This document shows, in pieces, positions 53,394-64,000 of a DNA stretch of 64,000 bases. Positions within the stretch are counted from its first letter, which is position 1. Each line of letters starts with the position of its first letter. This DNA comes from Phytophthora colocasiae (Eukaryota; Oomycota; Peronosporomycetes; Peronosporales; Peronosporaceae): the NCBI GenBank assembly GCA_018806915.1, contig JAGKQI010000031.1:1240001-1304000 (forward strand). Reading direction: 5' to 3'. Made by a program: the position numbers and the translations under genes. Under the pieces are notes generated by a model that was given only the letters and a program-made list of their open reading frames with translations, made no database searches and was not told where the DNA came from.

Positions 53394-56060
53394 TGGGTAC
53401 CCCCAGACACTTCATTGTGATTGTTCGTTGATGCGGTGTCGAAAGGGGTTTGACCGTTGTTGTCGAAAGTAATTGACGCTCCGTGTTCACTCAGCACCTT
53501 GACAATCTCCAAATGTCCCCCCCCCTCCCCTCGCTTGCTAGCAGCCGAGGTGTGGCTCCAGCTGAGTTCGGTGTATTGACATCAGCTCCTTCCTTCAAGA
53601 GACGAGATACGATTTCAGCATGCCCATTCCGGGATGCTTCCGTAAGTGGGGCCGCGCTATCATTGTTGGTTACTTGAATAGAAGCTCCATGGTCCAACAG
53701 CAACTCCAGAACATCAAAATGCCCTGCTCTAGCAGCGGTTAATAATGAGCTATCTCCATCACCGTCGGTCACGTTAACGCAAGCCCCTTGGTCTAGGAGA
53801 ACTCGTACAATTTCAACAAAGCCAGATTCACTCGAGACAAGCAAAGCCGTACTTCCGTGAACATCAACCGCGTTGACATTAGCTCCGTTCTCCAGTAAGG
53901 ACACCACACATTCAGTGTGTCCTTCCCACGCAGCGTAAATGAGCGCTGTGCCTCCGTCCTTATCAACCGTGTCAATTAACACGTGGTTCTGCAACAGGAA
54001 CTGCACCACGTCTGCATGACCCTCCGCAGCAGCACTAATCAATGGACTTATACACTCTTCGTCCGTCAGCTCGATCGCTGCACCATGTTTGATAAGAGCT
54101 CGCACAGCATCCAGATGGCCACTAGCGCACGCTGCTGATAGCGCAGTCCCTCCGTCTTCATTTACTACATTCACATCTGACCCACTTGTTGCAAGTGTTA
54201 CCACGATATCTGTGTGACCTTCCGAAGAAGCTTTCATCAAGGCAGTCCAGCCCTCCACGTTGACCGAGTTAATCGCAGATCCATTTTCTAGAAGCAACTG
54301 CACCACTACAGTAGGGTGTGGCCGTTCAGAGCTGCGCATAATAAAGAGTTATCGCCATTGTCATTTGCTGCTTCAGTCTTTGCACCGCCGAGAATTAGAG
54401 CGCGAGCAGCTTCCAAGTGACCATTCTCACAGGCAAGTGCCAAAGCTGTGGCTCCGTTCGGAAGTGGCATGTCAACTCTCGATCCGCTCTTCAAAAGTAG
54501 CTCTACCACGTCGGCATGACCGTTAGTCGACGCATTCATCAGTGCAGTCCAGCCCATACTGTTAATCAAGTCGATGGATGCCCCTCTATCCAAAAGCAGT
54601 TGCACAATTGCACTGTGGTTCTTTGCAGCAGCCCAGATCAACGGAGCATTTCCGTCGTCGTCAAGTAAAGTGATATCTGCACCTCCATCAAGCAGCTCCC
54701 GAGCAACATCAATGTTACTGCACCCGCAGGCGGTAGCAAGAGCCGAAAACCCCTGTGGACGCTGCTTGTCGACACTTGCTCCGTTCTTCAGTAGAAGTGA
54801 GACCACATCAACTTGCCCATTTCAAGAAGCATGCATCAGCGCTGTCCAGCCATCATTGCTCATCACGTCAACTGACGCTCCGTTGTCTAATAGCAGCTGT
54901 ACCACCGCGGAGTGTCCATTTTCCGCCGCCCATATTAGAGGCACAATGCTATTTTGATTCGATGCATTAACTACAGCACCCTCTGCAATCAAAATGGATA
55001 CGACGTCCGTGCGCCCGTTAAACGAAGCTTGCATCAGTGGCGATGTACCGGAGGAATTAAGCGTGTCAATGGATGCCCCATTGCTTATTAGTACCTTTAC
55101 CACTTCGATATGATTATTCACAGCTGCCCAGACAAGCGGGGTGTTGCCGTCGTCGTTCGGGAGGTCAATACCAGCTCCATTCGTCAGAAGTAGTTCCACT
55201 AAGTCAATGTGCCCATTCCTACATGCTCTTGATAATGCTGTCTCTCCATTCTTGCTGATGACGTTGACATTTGCTCCCCTTCCAGTAAAAATTTCGCCAG
55301 ATCAATTCTACCAACATTAACAGCACTCATGAGTGGTGTGCAACCTTTGTCATCAGGCAGGTTGACATCGTCATGAAATTCCAACAGTTTCTTCACGGTC
55401 GTCAGGTTGCCTTGCTCACAAGCGATTCGTAGGGCAGTGTCTCCACTGCGGTGCTTGCGGTCAAAAGACATTCCTATGGATGTCGATGTGTCACAAAAAT
55501 TGAAGATTCGTCGCCCAAGAAATCGAAGTCTGACTTAACGCATTCGTAGATAAGCTGCGTGAATTCCGTGTAGCCGCTCATATACGCAGCAGTCAGCGGG
55601 GACCAGCTCTGGAAGTCTCCGCACAAGTTAATATCCGCGCCATTATCAAGCAGGATACGGACAACTGCCAAACGTTTGTACCAAACGGCAGTGAGCAAGG
55701 CTGTGCTTCCACTTGGCAATCGCGCATTCACGTTGGCTCCTCTCGTTACCAGAAACTGTACAACATCTGAGTGTCCGAGTTGAGCCGCCGTAATTAAGGG
55801 AGTATATCCAGCATCATCAGGTAGTTCAATATTGGCTCCAAAATTCACAAGATACACAACTGCAGCGAACTGGTCATATTCACAGGCAATATTCAGCGCT
55901 GTAGCTCCGTTTGGGCCTGACTTGTCAACAAGAGCACCATTCCGTAACAGTAACGTTTCCACAACAGGTAAATGGCCCCTCTCCGAAGCCCTCATCAATG
56001 CATTCCATCCCGAATCTTCACTCCAAACTCCACCACATGAATCACAGCTCTGACGACTTC
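53394..56060 (-). pseudogene. ankyrin-repeat gene, degenerate, minus copy
   Basis: Canonical 33-residue ankyrin repeats (for example GNTPLVWAAVNNHIEVVKVL) run from about 56050 down to 53394 in at least three frames. Breaks: shift near 55475, shift near 55200-55290, TGA at about 54820 where an Arg codon is expected, shift near 54330, and a shift in a run of G (53514-53526) after which GHLEIVKVLSEHG continues to a stop at 53394. It aligns with the middle and end of the plus copy (shared RSGDTALRIACEQGNL) but its 5' half is missing. Intracellular protein-interaction scaffold by family; not functional now. Confidence 0.8.
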
Positions 56061-56244
56061 TATTGCCAGCAATGGTGAAGTAGCTTTGTTTATTGAAGTA
56101 GACATTAGAACTACTTCTGAAGTAATGACCATCACTCTTCAAATTCCAGTTACTTCAACCTCCTTCTTGAAGGTTTCCCCTGACGCCGAGGAAGCCTAAT
56201 GCGGTTGTATTTGTTGTGCTCCGTCTCAAGTAGGATACAGGTCT

Positions 56245-59200
56245 ATGGCTACAGAATGTAGTATAGTACAGTACAGTTCCTCCCGCTCTACGTCTCACTC
56301 GTCAATTTGCCTCTCACAGAGCGCTCAAGCTCCTGATCTTCATCCGCAAATGACTTCTGATCTATTGGACGCCTCGAAGAACGGTCTGATAGACGCAGTT
56401 GAAGCTCTTGTGAGTGATGGAGCTATAGTCGACTTCTCCGATGCAAATGGAAGCTCGTCTTTGATCTGGGCTGCTAGGAATGGTCATAATGAAGTAGTGA
56501 AGCTGTTGCTGGAGCACGACGCCGCTGTTGACTTGGTGAACGCTAAGGGTGGAACTGCACTCATGATTGCTGCGTGGGGTGGTCATTTGGAGGTAATTAC
56601 ACAGCTCCTGGATGCTGGAGCAGTTATTGACCGACAACATCCAAATAAACACAGCACTTGCTTTTTCCTGCGAGTTTGGGCAGCTGGAGGCTGCTCAGGC
56701 CTTCATTAAAGCAGGGGCGTGTGTTAATGGACAAAATCAACTTGGTGTCACTCCGTTGATGCTGGCAGTGAGAAACGGCCATGCAGATGTGGTGAAGCTG
56801 TTGCTGGAGACTGGAGCATCACTGGACTTAAAGGATAAAGAGGGCTGGACGGCACTTATGAGTGCATCGCATAATGGACACTCTGACGTAGTTTTGATGC
56901 TGTTGGAGAACGGAGCGGATGTGAATCAGCAAAACATGAATGGTTTTTCGGCACTTACTTGTGCATGTAGCAATGATCACGTGTCTACTGCTCGGATTCT
57001 TCTTGAATATGGTGCAGATATTAACCACGTCAACATAGTCATTCCTAACTGCCAACAGCAGCGACGTATCTCCATCTATCTCCACCACGGTGGAGCTAAT
57101 ATTGAAGAACGGTGCACTAGTTGACGTGGTGAATCGAGAGGGCACAACGGCACTGGTGCACGCGGCATTGAACGATAATGCCGGGATTGTGAAATTGTTG
57201 TTGGAATATGGGGCCGATGCTGATAAAGTCTTGATCGGCGGGGTGACTGCTTTGAGAGTTGCTTGTGGAGCAGGATGCCTGAGTTCTGTTCAAGCTCTTT
57301 CTGAAGCTGGTGGTGCGGTTGATATTGTAGAACGAGACGGAAACTATCCGCTGCTGTACGCAGCTAAGAATGGTCACGTTGCTGTCGTTCAGTTTCTGGT
57401 GGAGAAAGGAGTGAATGCTGATTCAATGATCGATGATGGTTTAAGTCCTCTGGTGCTTGCTTCTGTAATGGGTCACATTGACGTGGTGAAATTACTGTTG
57501 GAGAAGGGTTCTGATGTCAATCAGCACGTTAAAAACGGCGCTACAGCACTAGGAGCTGCTTGTGAGTACGGGCACGCTGATGTGGCCACAGTTCTCATCG
57601 ACAATGGAGCAGATCCAGATTCACAAAACGAAGAGGGCAACGTTCCTTTGATGTGGCTGCACAAAATGGACACATAGATGTTGTTCAGCTGCTAGTAGAG
57701 TCCGGGTCCACACTTTGCTTGATGAACAAGGCTGGGTTAAGTGGACTCGCCTTAGCTGCGGCAAATAACCATGCCGCTACTGTAAAGATGTTGCTTCAGG
57801 CTGGGGCAGATGTCAATCAGAGACTGGGGAACGAAGTGTCAGCTCTATGGCTTGCATGTGAAAGTGGATATGTTGATGTCGCAACAGTTCTCATTGAACA
57901 TTGCGCCGAGCTAAACTTCCCAAACCAAGATGGAAATACGCCCTTGATTGCGGCAGCTCGAAAAGGTCATGCGGCGATTGTGCGGCTACTGCTGGAACAT
58001 GGCGCCTCAGTTGATACCATGAACAACATGAGATTTTCTGCGCTGATGCTTGCTGCGTTCGGTAGTCATGCAGAAGTAGTCACTGTGCTTCTAACGGGCG
58101 GGGCAAGTGTTGATCAGCAAGGATACGTTGATGGCACTGCGCTGACGTTTGCTTGCGAAACAGGGTGTTTGGATGTTATACAAGCTCTTATTGAGAACAA
58201 AGCTTTGGTCGACTTGCCTAATGCCAGCGGGCAAACCCCACTTATTGTAGCCTCGTCCAATGGTTATGTTGGAGTTGTGGAGTTGCTCATAAAGCACGGA
58301 GCAAGTGTTGACAAACCAATGCAAAGTGGGGCAACACCTCTAGGGATCGCATGCGTGAATGGACACGGAGAAGTCGTCCAAGTGCTTATTGAAGGCGGAG
58401 CAGACATGAACCTGAGAGGCGAAATGGGGAAAACACCGTTGATACTGGCGGCTATGAGTGGCTGTCTGCCGCTTGCAAAGATTCTTGTGGCGAAAGGGGC
58501 GTTGGTGGACGTCGTAGATGAAAGAGGCTGGACAGCGTTGATTACTGGTGCGGAACGAGGCCACTCAACTGTGATTGAAATGTTGCTACACAACGGTGCA
58601 AACATTGACAAAACTCTTCCGAATGGCGCTACTGCATTGAACATAGCGTGCGAACATGGGCGTCTAGATTGTGTTATTGTACTTGTTGATGCGGGTGCTG
58701 ATATTGAGTCAAGTGATGACCAAGGCTACACACCGTTGATCACTGCAGCACAACGCGGGTTTGCCGACATTGTGCAGTTTTTAGTGTATCGAGGAGTTGT
58801 GATGGATACACGGTTGCCAAGTGGAAGTACGGCGCTGGTTACAGCAGTGTGGTTCAACCGCGTGGAGGTCGTTCGTATTCTTCTGGATAGTGGGGCTGAT
58901 ATTGATGTGCGTGGAGGGTTTCACAAGTGGCCTCCGTTGACTGTGGCCTATTTCAGTGGCTATCCCGAACTGGTCCATCTTATATACAGGCGTGTTCCTG
59001 ATGCTAACAGTGAAACTAAAGCAAAATATGGTCTCGCTAGGCAAGATACGGTAGCACAAAGTGAAGAAATTGACCAGAAGAAACGGAGTGGAGACACTGC
59101 GCTTCGAATTGCGTGTGAGCAAGGCAACCTTAAGTTGGTTGAGAGACTTTCACAGAACACCGAGGACGTCAACATTGCAAATGCAAATGGAATGACACCA

Positions 59201-60474
59201 CTGATGACTGCCGCTGTACATGGTCACAGTGAGATTATTAAAATTCTTTTGACGCAAGGGGCTACTATTAACAAGAGAGGACCCGGTGGGTTGTCAGCTC
59301 TTACTCTTGTGTGCCAAAACATGTTCGTGGCTGAAAAGACAGCTGCTCGAGTTGTGGAGGTTCTAGTTGAACACGGTGCAGATCTTAATCTTCAAGATGA
59401 CGATGGAGATACTGCACTCTTGGGGGCAGCACAAAATGGGCGTATCGGTTTAATCGAATTGCTTGTGAAAAGTGGTGCAAGGGTAGATATTTCCAACAAA
59501 AATGGTAGCACTCCATTGATTATTGCTTCGAGAACGGGAGTGACTGAGGGAGTGAGGTTCTTACTCAAGTGTGGAGCACCCATCTCCTCTGTGGGCAATG
59601 ATGGCTGGTCAGCACTTATGCACGCTATAAAGGGAGGATACACCAGCATTGTTCGGCTGTTGCTTGAGAATGGGTCGAAGGTCGATGCATTGACGTCAAA
59701 AAAATCTACAGCACGAGAGGACAAAGACTTGTCTCCGTTAATGTGTGCTGTAATAAGTGGTAACTCCGAGATCGTCGAATTGCTGATAACGTTTGGAGCG
59801 TCGATTGATTTGGTGAACAGTAGCGGCTCAACTGCACTTGTGTATGCATCGGCACTTAGCACGGTTGAAGTGGTTGCTTGTTTGCTAAAACATGGCGCAA
59901 ACATTGATTATAAGTTATCGGATGGTGGGACACCTCTTGCAGTGGCGTGTGTGGAAGGAAATTTGGATGTCGTGAAGCTTCTTGTTGAGAACGGTGCATC
60001 GTTGAATGTGGTGGACCCGAATGGTAATACCTTACTTGATGGTGCATTACAGAATGGTCACACTGAAGTGGCTGCATACTTGACACTACTTTCACATGAC
60101 TGCGGAAATGGTAGGCTTCAAAAAGGCACCAAGAGCTGTAATATCTTCGGCGAGCAAGGGACTGAGTATCAACCAGAACCAGAAGAAGATGATACTACTA
60201 CAGCTTTGATTATCGCGTGTGCTAGGGGACAAGTTGATGTCGCTCGAACACTCCTCGAAGCCGCTACACCTGTAAATCCACAAGATAAAAGTGGCAATTC
60301 GCCTTTATTTGCGGCCATACAAGGCGGCCATATCTCGGTGATCGAGTTGCTCCTTGAGCATGGTGCGTCAGCTGACTCAATCAACAAAACAGGCTTTACT
60401 GCACTCATTTGTGGCTTGATCAACGGGCATATTGATATAGTGGAGTTGTTGCTGAGGAAAGGAGCAAATGCTGA
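56245..60474 (+). pseudogene. ankyrin-repeat gene, plus copy, frameshifted
   Basis: ATG at 56245 (MATECSIVQYSSS). More than 35 ankyrin repeats by eye in four segments: 56245-56655, 56612-57085, 57090-57655 and 57653 onward, the last open for about 940 codons. Shifts lie near 56655, 57085 and 57655; each is within repeat sequence and small. The C-terminus is lost: after LLRKGANAD the frame enters an LTR at 60475 and stops at 60667. Without the shifts it would be about 1,400 residues. The 102 bp between the two ankyrin starts is too short to show clear promoters. The long intact 3' frame suggests recent decay or sequence errors. Confidence 0.8.
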
Positions 60475-60827
60475 TGTAGTGGGCTGCGGCCTCTACAGAC
60501 CTTACCCTGTTAGTATCAAGCTTCGCAAGCTTCCATCCTCTTCCTGGACTGCCTGGGCTAGGGCAGGTAAGACGCGAATGGAATCCACAACGTGTGGTCT
60601 AGTTGACTACAAGGACTGGCTCGAGACAATAGGCCAAGGACAGTTTGAGATTTACTCTCACTTCTGAACTTGCTCTCAGTAGAGCAAGAGCTTCGGGACG
60701 TGTTCTGAGTAGAGCACAAGGACTGCAAGGATTAAAGCACCATCATAGTACATGTTGGTAGACTTGGGGAGTTCCAGCTCCCAAGTACTGTGTGTGTTGT
60801 TTCCTTGTGTGTCCCCGACCTACTACA
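60475..60827 (+). repeat. LTR of a gypsy-like element (353 bp)
   Basis: TGTAGTGGGCTGCGGCCTCTACAGACC to GACCTACTACA, followed at once by AAGTTAACTTTAGTGCCCGG, which mirrors the AAGAATTCTTTAGTGG leader of the other gypsy elements. Start and end have TG..CA. Inserted in the ankyrin gene in the same orientation. Confidence 0.65.
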
Positions 60828-62212
60828 AAGTTAACTTTAGTGCCCGGGGAGGAGGCGCACAAGTTGAGTACAAGTTGACTACACAGTTAACTTTAGTGCC
60901 CGGGGAGGCGCACATTGAGATGAGCAACGATTATCTATACATGTTGGGATAACGATTATTGTTCTAACCTATCACTGCCTGTAGGAGTGCTGGGAGTGCT
61001 GTGCGAAGACAATGAATGTGTCTAAGGCAGCTAGCGGCGCGTGGCCTGCTCGAGGAAGTGAAGGCATGTGCGGCAACGTCGAGAAGGCGTATGCCAAGGA
61101 ACTGACGGCGTGTGCGGGAACGTCGTGGTGGCGTTGGAGTTGGAGCCTGTCCGAGTGGATGGAGTAAACGCCGGAACACGAGTGTGTCCGATGATCCAGC
61201 TCTTTCTCTTACCTGAATACGTGGCGTCATGGAGCTGTGCTCCGACTGGATGGGGGGTAGCACCTCTGGTAAAGCAACGTGTGCGTACATGAGTACGTGA
61301 CGCAACGTCAAGTGACGTGAGCGAGTGCGAGCAGCATCGTCGAGTGGCGAGTGCAGAACAAGATGAAGTGCAGATCTTGAGGCAACGCCGTGTGGCGTGT
61401 GTGAGAGCAACGTCGAGTGACGTGTGCAGTACAAGTGAGGCACGCAGTGACGTCGGGTGACGTATGCAGTGCAAGGTGAAGTGCACGAAGCAACGTCGAG
61501 TGACGTGTGTGAGTGCATGCGCTTGGAGAAACGTCGAGTGACGTAAGCAAGTGTAGTACAAGTGCGTCCAGTGACGTGTACAAGTAGAAGAACAATGGCA
61601 GCGTCGTGTGACGCAGGCAAGACTACCAGTAGTACGTGGAGTAACGTCATGGAAACGAGTACAAGTGAAGACGCAGCGGTAGATGACGTGTGCAAGCTCA
61701 AGTTGCAGTATCATGGAGATGTGTGTAAAGAGAACCATGGAATTGAAACCGTGTGAAGCGTCAAGATGTCGTACAAGAATAAGTTACGGCGTGTGTCGAA
61801 AAGTCTGGAGCTCACCCGTGTGTGGTGGAGTGAATGCCAGTGCACGAGTGTGTATGGTGTTCCTGCTCCTACTTGGCGAGTGCGCGTCGTGGAGCTCTGC
61901 TGTGCTCCGGCTGGAGGCAGCAACTCAGTTTGAAGGCAAATATGGCTAGAGTGTAGCGCTGTGTGCAGTGATCACGCTGAGGTTCGAAGGGCTGGACAAG
62001 TTTGGCCGTGTGAGTGTGTCTGGTAACTCCCCGATGGTGTTTGATGAGGATCACGACAGCTCCTGGAGAGCGGTGAGCCACGACACTGGGAGGACAAGGC
62101 GACTTCGCTAGGCGAACAGCATCCCGGCAGGACAAGACGGTTCACAAGGGCACCAAGATCGCGGCAGCTTAAGAATGGCCATGATATCGCTATGCGGAGC
62201 TTTGGGAGGCAA
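60828..62212 (+). mobile_element. non-coding internal region of a LARD/TRIM-like element
   Basis: A 60-70 bp tandem duplication of the leader (AGTTAACTTTAGTGCCCGGGGAGG at 60829 and 60885) is followed by about 1.2 kb without coding capacity. It has degenerate repeats of ACGTCGAGTGACGTGTG type (61290-61690) and two related blocks near 61190 and 61850 (GTCGTGGAGCTCTGCTGTGCTCC-like). It ends at a polypurine-like GAGCTTTGGGAGGCAA (62197-62212) before a second TGTAGTGGGCTGCGG at 62213. Confidence 0.5.
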
Positions 62213-62247
62213 TGTAGTGGGCTGCGGCCTCTACAGACCTTACCCTT
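62213..62247 (+). repeat. second copy of the TGTAGTGGGCTGC LTR start, truncated
   Basis: Repeats the first 34 bases of 60475-60827 exactly, then diverges into TGAGACGTGCTG. Probably the 3' LTR, cut by the insertion of another element. Confidence 0.6.
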
Positions 62248-62771
62248 GAGACGTGCTGTGTGTCTTGTAGTTATCGTCAGCGTGACGTAGGCTCCAGCAG
62301 CACGTATACTTCAAGGAAGAGCAAGATAGACGAGGTGGAAGGCAGGGAGTTGCCTGGCAGAATGCCGCGGCGGGAACAACCAAGGTGAGGAGCTTGAGTA
62401 CTCGCTGGTACGATTGGAAGTGAGAGCAGAGCTGCGCCGCAGCCCGCTCCTCAACCTTGGGACCCATGATGTATTTAATGAGCAGTTACTAACCACTCTC
62501 GTTGTCCTATCTAGCTGCAGGTGCTGGTGCTGAGGATTTGGGCGGTTGCAACCGCCATGAGAGGCTGCGCCACTCATCATCGCAGGTGAAATATGGAGTA
62601 CAATCGCGTACGCGATGTTGTGGCCGCTGTTACACGTCGGTGCCAGCACTGCTCGCTCACTGGTACACTCTGGTACCTCACACCCCCACTCGTTCGAGAC
62701 GCGCGTCGAGCTGGCTTGACCCGCAGGATCAGCCTAGCAAGTGGCTCGAACGTTTGCACTTGATTTGGTAG
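62248..62771. other. non-coding, perhaps LTR and 3' UTR of the right-edge copia
   Basis: Lies between the truncated LTR and the copia stop codon. TGAGACGTGCTG..CTAGCTGCA (62247-62519) could be a copia LTR, but no second copy is in the window. Contains the perfect 16-bp palindrome GGCGGTTGCAACCGCC (about 62547-62562). Confidence 0.35.
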
Positions 62772-64000
62772 CTAGTGTTGATGTTCAGCAGTAGCAGTAG
62801 CCTCAACAGTAGCTGTAGCTAGACTCGATACAGGTAACACCTTCAATTGCCTTCGAAACTTTGTGAATTTTGCGTTTGCCAACGGCTTGGTCATGATGTC
62901 CGCCGTATTGTCGTCAGTAGGCACATGTAGAGTCCGTAGTTGCCCGTCCTCCACTAAATGTCGAATCAAATGATACTTGTTCTTGATATGTTTCGTGGCT
63001 GAGTGCTTTCCCGGTTTCGCAGTAAGATAGAGGGCAGCTTGGTTATCACCTCGTAGTAGTGGTGTGGCCGCAGACCACCGTAGTTCCTCTAATAGGCCAT
63101 CCAGCCATAGTATGTCCTTTACCCCTTCATTCATAGCGATGTACTCGGCCTCTGTGCTCGACTGAGCGTTGATCCCTTGCTTCCGGGATCCGTAAGACAC
63201 GACATTGCCGTCAAGAAACGTGACGTAGCCCGAGATAGACTTGGCATCATCCGGATCATTAGCGTAATCACTGTCCGTGTACACAGTAACTTCAACGTCC
63301 TTGCCCGAAACAACGTCCATGTGAAGTGCATGATCACGTGTCTGCTTCAGATACCGGAGAACCCGCTGGGCTTCACGGTAGTGCTTGTGCTCAAAACATG
63401 ACAGGTACTTGCCCAAATGGCGTACCGCATGTGCAATGTCAGGCCGCGAGCCCGACACTAGGTACTGCAGTGACCCGACAATCTCTCGGTACGGTAGTTT
63501 CATACCAGGCGCAACGGATTTCACGTTGGCCTTCGACTCGCTGGTCGACTGTGGAGTCCAACATCCGTAGGCATCCTGCATCCCGTAGGCTTTTAGGATC
63601 TTGTCGATGTGTGCTCGCTGGCAATACATGATTTTGTTGTGCGTCCTGTCGATGGTAATCTCAATGCCCAGCAGGAACTTGACTTCACCCATGCTCGTCA
63701 AGGTGAATGCATTTTTCAGCTTTTCTGCAATCTTGGTACACAGAGTTGTCGGTCCCATCAACAGGAGGTCATCCACGTACACACTAAGGATCATCGTCAC
63801 ATCTCCGTCGTCGTTGTACATAGCGTAGAGGCCATAGTCACTGTCCAAGCGGGTGAGACCCAGCTTCTCAAGTAGTGTATGCAATGTCTTGTTCCATACT
63901 GCAGGTGCTTGTTTCAAGCCGTAAAGAGACTTAATGAGTTGGCAGACCATTTGCCCACCGTTTTCTTCGAACCCCACAGGCTGCTCCATGTAAATGAGCT
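62772..64000 (-). CDS. copia reverse transcriptase/RNase H, partial (window edge)
   Basis: C-terminal 405 residues of a Ty1/copia polyprotein, open to the edge (upstream part beyond 64000). Begins at MEQPVGFEENGG, RT with LYGLKQAPAVW and VYVDDLLLMG, SRPDIAHAVRHLGKYL, and RNase H (YTDSDYAND, STEAEYIAM, TKHIKNKYHLIRH). Distinct from the copia at 7172: different linker and DNA-level sequence, with a TATVEATATA tail. The open frame suggests a fairly recent insertion. Confidence 0.9.
   Translation of the reverse strand, partial: LIYMEQPVGFEENGGQMVCQLIKSLYGLKQAPAVWNKTLHTLLEKLGLTRLDSDYGLYAMYNDDGDVTMILSVYVDDLLLMGPTTLCTKIAEKLKNAFTLTSMGEVKFLLGIEITIDRTHNKIMYCQRAHIDKILKAYGMQDAYGCWTPQSTSESKANVKSVAPGMKLPYREIVGSLQYLVSGSRPDIAHAVRHLGKYLSCFEHKHYREAQRVLRYLKQTRDHALHMDVVSGKDVEVTVYTDSDYANDPDDAKSISGYVTFLDGNVVSYGSRKQGINAQSSTEAEYIAMNEGVKDILWLDGLLEELRWSAATPLLRGDNQAALYLTAKPGKHSATKHIKNKYHLIRHLVEDGQLRTLHVPTDDNTADIMTKPLANAKFTKFRRQLKVLPVSSLATATVEATATAEHQH

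Noticed and set aside
60964..61738. 245- and 235-codon minus frames with TRRCSHTRHT-like repeats
   Set aside because: They arise from the ACGTCGAGTGACGTG nucleotide repeat; no domain, and two overlapping frames look equally good.

Overview
The window looks like a transposon-rich segment of an oomycete genome, most likely Phytophthora or a close Peronosporales relative. The signs are GTAG introns of about 60 bp, oomycete-type initiator motifs (TCATTYYNCAWTTT-like) just upstream of several start codons, a bZIP factor with Cys in place of the invariant DNA-contacting Asn, an M96-like gene, oomycete ankyrin families and degenerate chromodomain Ty3/gypsy elements. No tRNA or rRNA gene was recognised. 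Species was not determined.

Layout. 1-4319: minus-strand Ty3/gypsy element (3' end off the window) inserted in a PDR-type ABC transporter gene (4320-6739, minus), cutting it at its second Walker A. 6988-12330: complete, apparently intact Ty1/copia element with identical 154-bp LTRs and a CATCG target duplication. 12370-13361: PIF/Harbinger-like deletion derivative with 42-bp inverted repeats. 13473-14366: Cys-type bZIP gene. 14976-21048: TTAA-bounded piggyBac-like element that holds a frameshifted transposase, a GLNAGA-coding minisatellite and a SANT/Myb-DOT1 methyltransferase gene; this is the most interesting object here. 21287-22432: M96-like gene. 22907-30266: convergent pair of GH17 beta-glucanase genes, the first with a damaged C-terminus and the second split by a 5.6-kb gypsy element (23998-29589, TSD CCAGC). 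30616-36589: another gypsy element (TSD GCTCT). 36590-38850: degenerate sequence with a BED-finger (hAT-like) fragment.

38853-53000 is the gene-dense, conserved part: ATG5 (four exons), a U-box protein, two convergent intact ankyrin-like genes built of 28-residue units, a SANT-domain gene (possibly two exons, two domains) and a COG0523/CobW metal GTPase. 53394-60474 holds two head-to-head degenerate ankyrin genes; the plus copy runs into a solo or LARD-like retroelement (LTR at 60475-60827). The window ends in a truncated copia element (62772-64000, minus).

The housekeeping genes have no obvious shared pathway. The common theme is transposition: four of the genes are broken by insertion or decay, three paralog pairs sit in inverted orientation, and one DNA transposon carries a chromatin-modifying enzyme. 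Coordinates of LTRs, TSDs, TIRs and exons were read directly from the sequence; family assignments come from motif recognition without database searches.
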